A stretch of DNA of 64,000 bases from Streptomyces antibioticus (GTDB lineage: Bacteria > Actinomycetota > Actinomycetes > Streptomycetales > Streptomycetaceae): positions 6,643,750-6,707,749 of the forward strand of contig NZ_CM007717.1 in assembly GCF_002019855.1 (NCBI RefSeq), written 5' to 3'. The position numbers and the translations under genes were made by a program. Positions 25,740 through 34,119 of this stretch are shown here, in pieces. Under the pieces are notes generated by a model. The model saw nothing but the letters and a program-made list of their open reading frames with translations, had not been told where the DNA came from and searched no databases. Position 1 is the stretch's first letter. The number at the start of each line of letters is the position of its first letter.

Positions 25740-27062
25740 TCAGCTCTCCAGCACGCCCCGTACGAACGCGTTCGTGAACGTCCCGGCCGGATCCAGCTCC
25801 CGCACCAGCGCCGCGAAGTCGTCGAGCCGCGGATACCGCTCCCGCAGCGCGGCGGCCGGTGTCTCGAACACCTTGCCCCAGTGCGGCCGCGGCGCGAAGG
25901 GCTCCAGCGCGGCCTCCACCGCCCGCACGACCGGAAGCACCGCCGCCGTGTCCTCCACCCAGGTGAAGTGCACGGCGACCGAGTCGCGCCCGTACGCCGG
26001 GCTCAGCCACTGCTCGTCGGCGGCGACCGTGCGCACCTCGCAGGTCTGCAGCACCGGCGACACCGTGGCCCGGATCCCGTCGAGCGCGCGCAGGGCGCCG
26101 AGGGCGTGCTCGCGCGGCATCAGGTACTCGCTCTGGAGCTCCTGGCCGCTGCTCGGCGTGAACTCGGCCCGGAAGTGCGGCAGTCGCTCGTGCCACGGCC
26201 CCGGCACCCCGAACTGCTCCGTGCAGTGGACCGCGGGCATCCCCGGCACCGGGTGCAGGGCCTCGGTCGCGGGCGTGGCCCACGGGAACGCGGCGAGCGG
26301 CTGGTCGGTGCGCCGCTTCAGCCACACCTGACGGAAGCCCGGCGCACGCCAGTCGGTGAACAGGCTCACGCTGTACGCGGCCCCGGCCACCGTCTCGAAG
26401 TCCAGCCCCTCCAGGGGGAGTTCGGTGAACAGATGCTGCTCGACCTCGAAGGCGGGGGACAGGTCCAGGGTGAGCGCGGTGACCACGCCGAGCGCGCCCA
26501 GGGAGGTGACGGCGCCGCCGAACCGCGGGTCGTCCCGGCCGACGGTGACGGTCGCACCGTCCGCCGTGAGGACCTCCACCTCCCGCACGGGCGCGGCGAG
26601 CGAGCCGTTGCGGACGCCCGAGCCGTGCGTGCCCGTCGCCACCGAACCCGCCACCGAGATGTGCGGCAGGGAGGCCATGTTCGGCAGTGCGAGACCCTGC
26701 TCGTGCACCCGGCGCGCCAGCTCGGCGTACCGCACTCCGCCGCCGACCCGTACGGTCCGGGCCGTCGTGTCCACGTCGATCTCGGCCGGCAGGGCGTCCA
26801 GCGAGAGCAGCACACCGTCCGCGCCCGGCTCGGCGATCAGGTTGAACGAGTGCCCGCTGCCCAGCACCCGCACGCGCGCGGCGCCCGCCACCAGCGCGCG
26901 CAGGGCCTCCGGCGTCGCCGGGCGGTGCAGCTCCCGCGCGGCGAACGTGATGTTGCCCGCCCAGTTGGTGCCCGTCCAGTTCGCACCGGTACGCACCACA
27001 CTGGACGGATTCGCACCGCTCGCGCCCGTACCGCTCCCGTTCGTACCGGTCGTGTTCGACAT
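25740..27062 (-). CDS. aldO: Alditol oxidase (xylitol/sorbitol oxidase type)
   Basis: The 440-residue protein matches Streptomyces alditol oxidase, an FAD flavoprotein that oxidises the C1 hydroxyl of sugar alcohols to aldoses with release of hydrogen peroxide. The FAD domain shows VRVLGSGHSFN, with the His that covalently holds FAD in the characterised enzyme, and GGGVRYAELA. MASLPHISVAGSVATGTHGSG follows. The C-terminal part is the ALO-type domain. Codons 1-35 form a Gly/Thr/Ser-rich extension (TGTNGSGTGASG) not seen in the 418-residue reference. It may share control with the importer. Confidence 0.88.
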   Translation of the reverse strand: MSNTTGTNGSGTGASGANPSSVVRTGANWTGTNWAGNITFAARELHRPATPEALRALVAGAARVRVLGSGHSFNLIAEPGADGVLLSLDALPAEIDVDTTARTVRVGGGVRYAELARRVHEQGLALPNMASLPHISVAGSVATGTHGSGVRNGSLAAPVREVEVLTADGATVTVGRDDPRFGGAVTSLGALGVVTALTLDLSPAFEVEQHLFTELPLEGLDFETVAGAAYSVSLFTDWRAPGFRQVWLKRRTDQPLAAFPWATPATEALHPVPGMPAVHCTEQFGVPGPWHERLPHFRAEFTPSSGQELQSEYLMPREHALGALRALDGIRATVSPVLQTCEVRTVAADEQWLSPAYGRDSVAVHFTWVEDTAAVLPVVRAVEAALEPFAPRPHWGKVFETPAAALRERYPRLDDFAALVRELDPAGTFTNAFVRGVLES

Positions 27063-27210
27063 CCGACTGCTGCCTTCCCGAGGAGATCGGGAACCCGGAG
27101 TTCCCAGGTGGAACCTACCGCGCCCGCAACACGAGGCCCCCCGCCCCCACGCTCGCCACCCCGGGGGCATACCGTGAGGAGTCGTACGCCTGAGCCGGGA
27201 GGACAGAGGG

Positions 27211-28530
27211 ATGGGCAGCCGTACCGCGCTGGTCGAGGATCTGATGGAGCGGTTTCCGCACGTTCCGCGGGAGGCCGTCTTCAAAGAGGACCTCCTGCGC
27301 GGGGGAGTGGCTTTCGACCCCTCCGCCCTGAGCGACAACGAATCGGGGGAGGTCAAGCCGAAGTCGTACTTCATCTTCTCCTTCGACCACGGCACCCTGC
27401 CCGAGCTGGGCGAGGCCGCGCTGCGCCGGCCGCCGGAGGAGATCATCCTCACCGGCGGGCCCTACGACCTGCGGCGCACCGTGGTGTCCGTGCGGGTGAA
27501 CCCGGCCTCGCCGTACCGGGTGGCCGCCGACGAGGAGGGGCTCCTCGGGCTCTACCTCGACGGCAAGCGCATCGCGGACGTCGGCGTGCCGCCGATGCCC
27601 GAGTACTACCGGCACACGCTCTCCAACGGGAAGTCCGTCATGGAGGTCGCCCCCACCATCCAGTGGGGCTATCTGATCTATCTGACCGTCTTCCGGGTCT
27701 GCCAGTACTTCGGCGCCAAGGAGGAGTGCCAGTACTGCGACATCAACCACAACTGGCGCCAGCACAAGGCGGCCGGCCGGCCCTACACCGGCGTCAAGGA
27801 CGTCGACGAGGTGCTGGAGGCCCTGGAGATCATCGACAAGTACGACACCGCGAAGGCGTCCACCGCCTACACCCTCACCGGCGGCGCCATCACCAAGACG
27901 GTCGGCGGCCGCGACGAGGCCGACTTCTACGGCCGGTACGCCAAGGCCATCGAGGAGCACTTCCCGGGCCGCTGGATCGGCAAGGTCGTCGCCCAGGCGC
28001 TGCCCCGGGACGACGTGCAGCGGTTCAAGGACTACGGCGTGCAGATCTACCACCCCAACTACGAGGTGTGGGACGAGTATCTGTTCAAGATGTACTGCCC
28101 CGGCAAGGAGCGCTACGTCGGCCGGGACGTATGGCACCAGCGCATCCTCGACTCCGCCGAGGTGTTCGGCGCGCGCAATGTGATCCCCAACTTCGTGGCG
28201 GGCGTGGAGATGGCCGAACCGTTCGGCTTCACCACCGTCGACGAGGCGATCGCGTCGACCACCGAGGGGCTGCGCTTCTTCATGTCGCACGGCATCACCC
28301 CGCGCTTCACCACCTGGTGCCCGGAGCCGACCACCCCGCTGGGCAAGGCCAATCCGCAGGGCGCGCCGCTGGAGTACCACATCCGGCTGCTGGAGGCGTA
28401 CCGCGCCACGATGGACGAGTTCGGGCTCGCCTCGCCCCCCGGATACGGCCCGCCCGGCCCCGGCCGCGCCGTGTTCTCCGTCAGTTCCTTCATGGACAGT
28501 CTTCCGGCGCAGGAGGCGACGGCCGTATAG
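27211..28530 (+). CDS. Radical-SAM-like protein with a C-x8-C-x2-C cluster motif
   Basis: The 439-residue protein has a TIM-barrel pattern of a radical SAM enzyme. Cys164, Cys173 and Cys176 (VCQYFG, EECQYCD) give C-x8-C-x2-C, unlike the usual C-x3-C-x2-C. Downstream strand motifs include YTLTGGAITKTVGG (a plausible GGE-like SAM contact), VVAQALP, GVQIYHPNYEVWDE, NFVAGVEMAEPFGF and FTTWCPEP. The N-terminal 150 residues are a beta-rich accessory region. The start at 27211 has a GGGAGGACAGAGG ribosome site. No partner gene or precursor peptide lies next to it. The reaction is unknown; annotation as radical SAM is an inference from the overall layout and the clustered cysteines. Confidence 0.72.
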   Translation: MGSRTALVEDLMERFPHVPREAVFKEDLLRGGVAFDPSALSDNESGEVKPKSYFIFSFDHGTLPELGEAALRRPPEEIILTGGPYDLRRTVVSVRVNPASPYRVAADEEGLLGLYLDGKRIADVGVPPMPEYYRHTLSNGKSVMEVAPTIQWGYLIYLTVFRVCQYFGAKEECQYCDINHNWRQHKAAGRPYTGVKDVDEVLEALEIIDKYDTAKASTAYTLTGGAITKTVGGRDEADFYGRYAKAIEEHFPGRWIGKVVAQALPRDDVQRFKDYGVQIYHPNYEVWDEYLFKMYCPGKERYVGRDVWHQRILDSAEVFGARNVIPNFVAGVEMAEPFGFTTVDEAIASTTEGLRFFMSHGITPRFTTWCPEPTTPLGKANPQGAPLEYHIRLLEAYRATMDEFGLASPPGYGPPGPGRAVFSVSSFMDSLPAQEATAV

Positions 28531-28549
28531 TCCCCGCACGGTTCGTCGG

Positions 28550-28592
28550 TCCCCGCACGGTCGGTGTCCGTGCCGTCAGTGTCCGTGCGGGA
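28550..28592 (+). terminator. Possible hairpin terminator after the radical SAM gene
   Basis: CCCGCACGG (28552-28560) can pair with CCGTGCGGG (28583-28591), leaving a loop of about 22 nt. CCCCGCACGGT is also directly repeated at 28532 and 28551, so alternative pairings exist. Confidence 0.35.
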
Positions 28593-28704
28593 GCCGCTTG
28601 TCAGGTGTGTCGGTCACGTGAAAAGCTCTGCGACTGCCGCGAGGTTCCCCCCAACTCCATTGCCGTCATGGTGAGTTGACCTCGCTTGTGGATGCAGGAG
28701 ACTC

Positions 28705-30216
28705 ATGCCCGACCTGCCTACCCCGAAGGACGCCGTCGAGGCGGCACTGTTCTCCGAGTGCTGGGACGCCGTCCTGTCGTACGCGGACCTGTGCACCTCC
28801 GGCTCCACGGCGGCCAATCAACTGGCCCGCGAGGCGTTCGCGTTCGGCATACGCGAGGCCCGCGCCGCCGAGGGCGGGGGCGTACGGGGAGCGGGGCGCC
28901 GTTCTCCCCGGCTGCCCCGGATCCCCCTGCTGCTGACGGCCGTTCGCCAGACGGCGGCCGCCTGGGAGGCCGCCGGACAGGGCCACAAGCTCGACCCCGA
29001 CCTGCGGCTCTGGCTCAACTCCGAGAAGGCCGCCCGCTTCACGGGGCCGCCGCTCAGCCGCCCCATAGCGCTGCGCGGACTGCGCGACATGCAGGAGCAG
29101 GACGCCACCCTGCTGTGGCTCGCGGAGGTGGAGGCGCTGCCCCTGCACTCCGTGGTCCGCAGGCACGGCCTCGACCCGGCCGCCGCCGTCGAGGAACTCA
29201 ACCAGGTCCGCGGCCTGTTCAGGGACCGCTGCCACCGCAATCACATCGACACCCCGATGCCGGCCGAGTGCCGCAGCTACGTCCGGCTGCTGGACGCCGT
29301 CACCCGCTCCCCCACCGCCGAGACGCCCGAGGACCTCTCCCGGCACCTCGCCACCTGCGTCGAGTGCGCGGAGGCCGCCGCCTGTCTGCGGCTGCACGGC
29401 GGCGGGCTGCCCGCCGCGCTGGCCGGCGGCGTCATCGGCTGGGGCGGCCTCGCCTATCTGGAGCGCCGCCGCCGGGCCGCCGAGGTCCGTCTCGGCGCCG
29501 GACGCCCCGACACACCGGACCAGGACGGCGAGCCCACCCCGGCTCTCACCGGCCGCGCCCGGGTGCTGCGGGGCGGGCTCGCCGCCGCGGCCGTCCTGGT
29601 CTCCGTGCTGGCCCTCGCCATGTCGATGAAGTCCGGCGGCGACGGCACCGTCACCGACGCGCAGGGCGGCGCCGCCGACAGCACCCCCGTGGCCGGACCC
29701 GGCGACCCCTCCCTCCCGGCCGCCCCCGCCACCTCCAGCGCTCCCGCCGGCACCTCCGCCGCGCCGTCCACCACACGCCCGACGCGGTCGGCCGCCGCCA
29801 CGTCGAGCCCCACCGCGGACGACCGGCCCGACCCCGAACCGCAGGGCACCTCCTCCGCCACCGCCGGGACGGGCACCGGCCAGTCGTCCGGCGCCGAGGA
29901 CCGCGCCTGCACGGTCGCCTACCGGCTCGTCGACCAGTGGTCCGACGGCTTCCAGGCCACGGTCACGGTGACCACCGACGACGCCCTCGACGACTGGCGC
30001 GTCGCCTGGTCCTTCCGCGGCGGCCAGCGGGTCAACCAGATGTGGGACGCGGCCTTCACCCAGAACGGCACCCGCGTCGTGGCGTCCGCCGCCCACTACA
30101 ACCGCACCGTCGCCCCCGGCGGAAGCCTCTCCTTCGGCTTCATCGCCTCCTGGCAGGGCACGAACCCCGCACCGCAGGGGTTCACGCTCAACGGGCGGGA
30201 GTGCGCGGGCGCCTGA
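28705..30216 (+). CDS. Sigma-like / zinc-finger / membrane / CBM2 fusion protein
   Basis: Residues about 15-50 and 125-180 recall ECF sigma regions 2 and 4 (WDAVLSYADLC; LLWLAEVEALPLHSVVRRHGLDPAAAVEELNQVRGLFRD). His214, Cys218 and Cys221 form the HX3CX2C motif of zinc-binding anti-sigma factors. One membrane helix spans about 288-308. A Ser/Thr/Ala/Pro linker leads to residues 402-500, a clear CBM2 cellulose-binding module closed by Cys402 and Cys500 with aromatic positions W, W and Y. The expected topology is cytosolic regulator domain, one pass, exposed CBM2. It may sense or anchor to cellulose or chitin, or regulate a sigma factor. The ATG has GGAG upstream. Confidence 0.8.
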   Translation: MPDLPTPKDAVEAALFSECWDAVLSYADLCTSGSTAANQLAREAFAFGIREARAAEGGGVRGAGRRSPRLPRIPLLLTAVRQTAAAWEAAGQGHKLDPDLRLWLNSEKAARFTGPPLSRPIALRGLRDMQEQDATLLWLAEVEALPLHSVVRRHGLDPAAAVEELNQVRGLFRDRCHRNHIDTPMPAECRSYVRLLDAVTRSPTAETPEDLSRHLATCVECAEAAACLRLHGGGLPAALAGGVIGWGGLAYLERRRRAAEVRLGAGRPDTPDQDGEPTPALTGRARVLRGGLAAAAVLVSVLALAMSMKSGGDGTVTDAQGGAADSTPVAGPGDPSLPAAPATSSAPAGTSAAPSTTRPTRSAAATSSPTADDRPDPEPQGTSSATAGTGTGQSSGAEDRACTVAYRLVDQWSDGFQATVTVTTDDALDDWRVAWSFRGGQRVNQMWDAAFTQNGTRVVASAAHYNRTVAPGGSLSFGFIASWQGTNPAPQGFTLNGRECAGA

Positions 30217-30223
30217 CCGTCTC

Positions 30224-30254
30224 CGGGCCCGCCCGTAAATGCGTGGCGGGCCCG
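30224..30254 (+). terminator. Hairpin terminator after the CBM2 fusion gene
   Basis: CGGGCCCGCC (30224-30233) pairs perfectly with GGCGGGCCCG (30245-30254) across an 11-nt loop, beginning 8 bp after the stop. Confidence 0.75.
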
Positions 30255-30326
30255 TGGACGCCTGCATATCCTGGGCGGGCTCCACGCGTTCTTCACGACC
30301 GGATCCCGGAACAGGAGGTGTGACCG

Positions 30327-30404
30327 ATGACTGTCGCCACCACGGGTGCTGCTCACCGCAGCCACCAGACGATCGTCCGCTCCACCTCCACGGCCTCCGG
30401 CTGA
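30327..30404 (+). CDS. 25-residue leader-sized ORF before rsgA
   Basis: ATG 30327 lies 6 bp after AGGAGGTG, the strongest ribosome site in this area. It encodes 25 residues rich in Thr, Ser, Ala and His (MTVATTGAAHRSHQT...). The stop at 30404 is 61 bp before the rsgA start. It could be a translated leader peptide of rsgA or a small protein. There is no homology I can name, and it contains no run of one amino acid that would mark an attenuator. Confidence 0.4.
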   Translation: MTVATTGAAHRSHQTIVRSTSTASG

Positions 30405-30465
30405 CCTGATCTCCTTCCGCGCCCATGAGCGCGGCGCCGGGGCCGCCCTTGTGAAGGGTCACCCC

Positions 30466-31608
30466 TTGTCTGTCTCGCTTTCCTCTTCCCTTTCCTCCGT
30501 CCCGATGTCGTCGCACCCTCTCGCCGCCTACGGCTGGGACGAGGGCTGGGCGGACGCGTTCGCGCCGTACGCCGAGCGGGGCCTGCTGCCCGGCCGGGTC
30601 GTCCGGGTCGACCGCGGCCTGTGCGACGTCGTCACCGAGGCCGGTACGGTCCGCGCCGACACCGAGTTCGTCGTACCGCGCGACCCGCTGAAGGTCGTCT
30701 GCACCGGCGACTGGGCCGCCGTCGACCCCGACGGCCTCGACCCCCGGTACGTACGGGAGCTGCTGCCGCGCCGTACCGCGTTCGTGCGCTCCACCTCCTC
30801 CAAGCGGTCCGAGGGCCAGATCCTCGCCGCCAACGTCGACCACGCCGTCGTCGCGATGTCCCTCGCCGTCGAACTCGACCTCGGCCGGGTCGAACGGTTC
30901 CTCGCGCTGGCCTGGGAATCCGGCGCCCAGCCCGTCGTCGTCCTCACCAAGGCCGACCTCGTGCCCGACCCGGTCGCGCTGTCGTACCTCGTGCAGGACG
31001 TCACCACCACCGCGCCCGGCGTCCCGGTCCTCACCGTCAGCGCCCGCGAGGGCGAGGGCGTCGGCGACCTCGCCGCACTCCTCGGACAGGGCACGACCGT
31101 GCTGCTCGGCGCGTCCGGCGCCGGAAAGTCGACCCTCGCCAACGCCCTCGTGGGCCAGGACGTGATGGACGTCCAGGCCACCCGGGACATGGACGGCAAG
31201 GGCCGGCACACCACGACCACCCGCAACCTGCTGCTCCTGCCCGGCGGCGGCGTCCTCATCGACACCCCCGGCCTGCGCGGCGTCGGCCTCTTCGACGCCG
31301 GCGGCGGGGTCGGCCAGGTCTTCACCGAGATCGAGGAGTACGCACGGCACTGCCGCTTCCAGGACTGCGCGCACGAACGCGAGCCCGGATGCGCGGTCCT
31401 GGCCGCGGTGGACGACGGCGACCTCCCCGTCCGCCGCCTGGACAGCTACCGCAAGCTCGTCCGCGAGAACCAGTGGATCGTCGCCAAGTCCGACGCCCGC
31501 CTCCGCGCCGACATCCGCCAGGACTGGAAACGCAAGCGCGCCGAGGGCCGCGCGGCGGGCGAGGCGAAGCGGGGACGGGGTGCGTGGAGGCCGACGCCGC
31601 CGCGCTGA
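30466..31608 (+). CDS. rsgA: Ribosome small-subunit GTPase RsgA
   Basis: The 380-residue protein is a circularly permuted GTPase that helps mature the 30S subunit. The order of motifs shows the permutation: TKAD (G4) and SARE (G5) come before GASGAGKST (G1), DTPGLRG (G3) follows. An N-terminal OB-like domain precedes (VDRGLCDVVTEAGTVRADTEF). The C-terminal zinc site is CRFQDCAHEREPGC. TTG 30466 is chosen: it follows GAAGGG by 7 bp and gives a Ser-rich N-terminus; the alternative ATG 30505 has no ribosome site. Confidence 0.93.
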   Translation: MSVSLSSSLSSVPMSSHPLAAYGWDEGWADAFAPYAERGLLPGRVVRVDRGLCDVVTEAGTVRADTEFVVPRDPLKVVCTGDWAAVDPDGLDPRYVRELLPRRTAFVRSTSSKRSEGQILAANVDHAVVAMSLAVELDLGRVERFLALAWESGAQPVVVLTKADLVPDPVALSYLVQDVTTTAPGVPVLTVSAREGEGVGDLAALLGQGTTVLLGASGAGKSTLANALVGQDVMDVQATRDMDGKGRHTTTTRNLLLLPGGGVLIDTPGLRGVGLFDAGGGVGQVFTEIEEYARHCRFQDCAHEREPGCAVLAAVDDGDLPVRRLDSYRKLVRENQWIVAKSDARLRADIRQDWKRKRAEGRAAGEAKRGRGAWRPTPPR

Positions 31609-31685
31609 CAGTGGCCCGTCCCGCCCCCACCCCCACGTCCGATTTCCGCTAGCACCATCCCCCGTGGGGGCGAAGACTGGGTGGC

Positions 31686-33071
31686 ATGACGGAGTTGGAC
31701 AGCAGGTACGAGGCCGTGCGGAGTCGGGATGCTCGGTTCGACGGGGAGTTTTTCTTCGCGGTCACGACGACCGGGATCTACTGTCGGCCGAGCTGTCCCG
31801 CCGTGACGCCCAAGCGGCCGAACGTGCGGTTCTTCGCGACGGCCGCCGCCGCGCAGGGGGCGGGGTTCCGGGCCTGTCGGCGGTGTCGGCCGGACGCCGT
31901 TCCCGGGTCCGCCGACTGGAACGTGCGGGCCGATGTCGTGGGCCGGGCCATGCGGCTGATCGGGGACGGTGTCGTGGACCGGGAGGGCGTCGCCGGGCTC
32001 GCCGTGCGGCTCGGGTACAGCGCCCGCCAGGTGCAGCGGCAGCTCACCGCCGAACTGGGCGCCGGCCCCGTCGCGCTCGCCCGGGCCCAGCGCGCCCACA
32101 CCGCGCGGACCCTGCTCCAGACCACCGGACTGCCGGTGACGGAGATCGCGTTCGCGTCCGGGTTCGCCAGCGTGCGCCAGTTCAACGACACCGTACGGAC
32201 CGTGTACGCGGCCACCCCGACCGAGCTGCGGGCCGCCGTGCGCGGCGCATCGCGGACGGCCACCCCGGCCTCCGGCATCCCCCTGCGGCTGGCCCACCGC
32301 GGCCCCTACCCGGCCGGACCGGTGTTCGACCTGCTGGCCCGCGAGGCCGTGCCCGGCGTGGAGGAGGTGAGCGGTCCGCCCGGCACCCGCACCTACCGCC
32401 GTACGCTGCGCCTGCCGTACGGCACCGGGATCGTCGCCGTCGACGAGCGGGCCCAGGACCCGGGACGTGCCACGGCCGTGCACCCCGGCGGCTGGCTGGA
32501 CGCCCGGCTGAGCCTCACCGACCCGCGCGACCTCACCACCGCCGTACAACGGCTGCGACGGCTGTTCGACCTGGACGCCGACCCGTACGCCGTCGACGAG
32601 CGGCTCGGCGCCGACCCCCGGCTCGCCCCGCTGGTCGCCGCCCGGCCCGGACTGCGCGCGCCGGGCGCCGCCGACCCGGAGGAGTACGCCGTCCGGGCCC
32701 TGGTGGGGTCCACCGGGGCCGCGGAACTCGTCCGCGCCCACGGCAAGGCCCTCGACGCGCCCGCCGGAACCCTCACCCACCTCTTCCCCGAACCGGCCGC
32801 CCTCGCCGCCGCCCCCGGACCCCTCGGCACCCTCGCGGCGGCGCTCGCCGACGGCGCCGTCCGCCTCGACCCCGGCGCCGACCGGGACGACGCCCAGGCC
32901 GCCCTGCTCGCCCTGCCGGGCCTTGACGGCCGTACCGTGGCGGCGATCCGGGCCCGCGCCCTCGGGGACCCCGACGTCGCACCGCCCGGCACCGCCGTCC
33001 CCGACACCTGGCGCCCCTGGCGCACCTACGCCCTTCACCATCTGCGCGCTGCGGAGGACCTCACCTCATGA
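31686..33071 (+). CDS. Ada-type metal-binding / AraC HTH / AlkA-like protein with degenerate glycosylase domain
   Basis: The first 75 residues form the Ada zinc domain with Cys33, Cys37, Cys64 and Cys67; the first of these takes the methyl from phosphotriesters in E. coli Ada. An AraC-type helix-turn-helix follows (GVAGLAVRLGYSARQVQRQL). The AlkA N-terminal domain covers about residues 195-310. The helix-hairpin-helix glycosylase domain is short: LPGLDGRTVAAI keeps the hairpin, but the next segment goes straight from ALGDPDVAPPG to TWRPWRTYA, lacking the part with the catalytic Asp (DLG/DVG). Alkylation-induced regulation is likely; base excision is doubtful. It overlaps ogt by 4 bp. Confidence 0.87.
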   Translation: MTELDSRYEAVRSRDARFDGEFFFAVTTTGIYCRPSCPAVTPKRPNVRFFATAAAAQGAGFRACRRCRPDAVPGSADWNVRADVVGRAMRLIGDGVVDREGVAGLAVRLGYSARQVQRQLTAELGAGPVALARAQRAHTARTLLQTTGLPVTEIAFASGFASVRQFNDTVRTVYAATPTELRAAVRGASRTATPASGIPLRLAHRGPYPAGPVFDLLAREAVPGVEEVSGPPGTRTYRRTLRLPYGTGIVAVDERAQDPGRATAVHPGGWLDARLSLTDPRDLTTAVQRLRRLFDLDADPYAVDERLGADPRLAPLVAARPGLRAPGAADPEEYAVRALVGSTGAAELVRAHGKALDAPAGTLTHLFPEPAALAAAPGPLGTLAAALADGAVRLDPGADRDDAQAALLALPGLDGRTVAAIRARALGDPDVAPPGTAVPDTWRPWRTYALHHLRAAEDLTS

Positions 33072-33589
33072 CCATGAACATGAACATGCCCGAACTCGTC
33101 TACTGGACCAGCGTCGAGAGCCCCGTCGGGCCGCTGCTGCTCACCGCCGACCCCGACGGGGCCCTGACCTCCCTCTCCGTGCCGGGGCAGAAGGGCGGGC
33201 GGACCGTCCAGGACGGCTGGCTCCAGGACCCCGGGCCCTTCCGCGCCGCCGAGGAACAGCTCGCCGCCTACTTCGCCGCCGAGCTGAAGGAGTTCCGGCT
33301 GCCGCTGCGCGCCCGGGGCACCGAGTTCCGCGAGCGGGTGTGGGACGCCCTGGACGCCCTCCCCTACGGGGCGACCACGACGTACGGCGAGATCGCCGCC
33401 CGGATCGGCGCCTCCCGCCCCGCCGTCCGAGCCGTCGGCGGCGCGATCGGCGCCAACCCGCTGCTGATCCTGCGCCCCTGCCACCGGGTGATCGGCGCCG
33501 ACGGCTCCCTCACCGGGTACGCGGGCGGGATCGAGCGCAAGACGCGGCTGCTCGCGCTGGAGGGCGTGCTGCCGATGCCGCCGTCATAG
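33068..33589 (+). CDS. ogt: O6-methylguanine-DNA methyltransferase
   Basis: The 173-residue protein has the complete suicide methyltransferase signature: ILRPCHRVIG with Cys138 as acceptor, the helix-turn-helix ALPYGATTTYGEIAARIG and the GYAGG end motif. It accepts the alkyl group from O6-methylguanine. It overlaps the Ada-AlkA gene by ATGA, so the pair forms an adaptive-response operon, presumably switched on by the methylated Ada domain. Confidence 0.95.
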   Translation: MTMNMNMPELVYWTSVESPVGPLLLTADPDGALTSLSVPGQKGGRTVQDGWLQDPGPFRAAEEQLAAYFAAELKEFRLPLRARGTEFRERVWDALDALPYGATTTYGEIAARIGASRPAVRAVGGAIGANPLLILRPCHRVIGADGSLTGYAGGIERKTRLLALEGVLPMPPS

Positions 33590-33600
33590 GCGGCGACGCC

Positions 33601-34083
33601 TCAGCCCCACAGCTCCGCCCCCGCCCACGCGCCCGCGATCAGCAGACACGTGAACAGTTCCGCGAGGACGCTCCAGCCGCCCGAACGCATCGCCGTCCGC
33701 AGCGCCGCCCGCGCCTCGCCGTGGCCGCCGAGACGGAGACGTTCGCAGAGGTAGACACCGCCCATGAAGCCGGGGATCGCGCCGACCACCGGCACCAGCA
33801 CGAAACCGAGGAACGCCCCGACCCCCGCGTACACCGCCATCCGGGGGGTCGCCCCCGCCTCCCGCAGCCGGCGCGGCGGCAGGGCCCAGCGCACCACCTG
33901 GCACAGCAGCAGCGCGACGGTCGCACCGACCAGGACCCCCCAGGCGACCGGCCGCGGATCCTTCAGCGCCCACCACAGGACCGCGGCCCACACCAGCCAC
34001 GACCCCGGCACCCCGGGCACCAGCACTCCGCACAGGCCGAACAGGATGACCACGCCGACCAGCAGGAGTTCCCACGCTCCCAT
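33601..34083 (-). CDS. DUF456 membrane protein
   Basis: A 160-residue hydrophobic protein with four or five membrane segments. The motifs VLVPGVPGSWLVWAAVLWWAL, GAFLGFVLVPVVGAIPGFMGGVYLCE and the Gly/Pro-rich loops fit DUF456. The function of the family is unknown. It is convergent with ogt with 11 bp between stops, and follows the 34120 regulator in the same direction. Confidence 0.87.
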   Translation of the reverse strand: MGAWELLLVGVVILFGLCGVLVPGVPGSWLVWAAVLWWALKDPRPVAWGVLVGATVALLLCQVVRWALPPRRLREAGATPRMAVYAGVGAFLGFVLVPVVGAIPGFMGGVYLCERLRLGGHGEARAALRTAMRSGGWSVLAELFTCLLIAGAWAGAELWG

Positions 34084-34119
34084 CTGCCCAGGGTGCCCGA
34101 GCCCCGGAGAAACCGCAGG

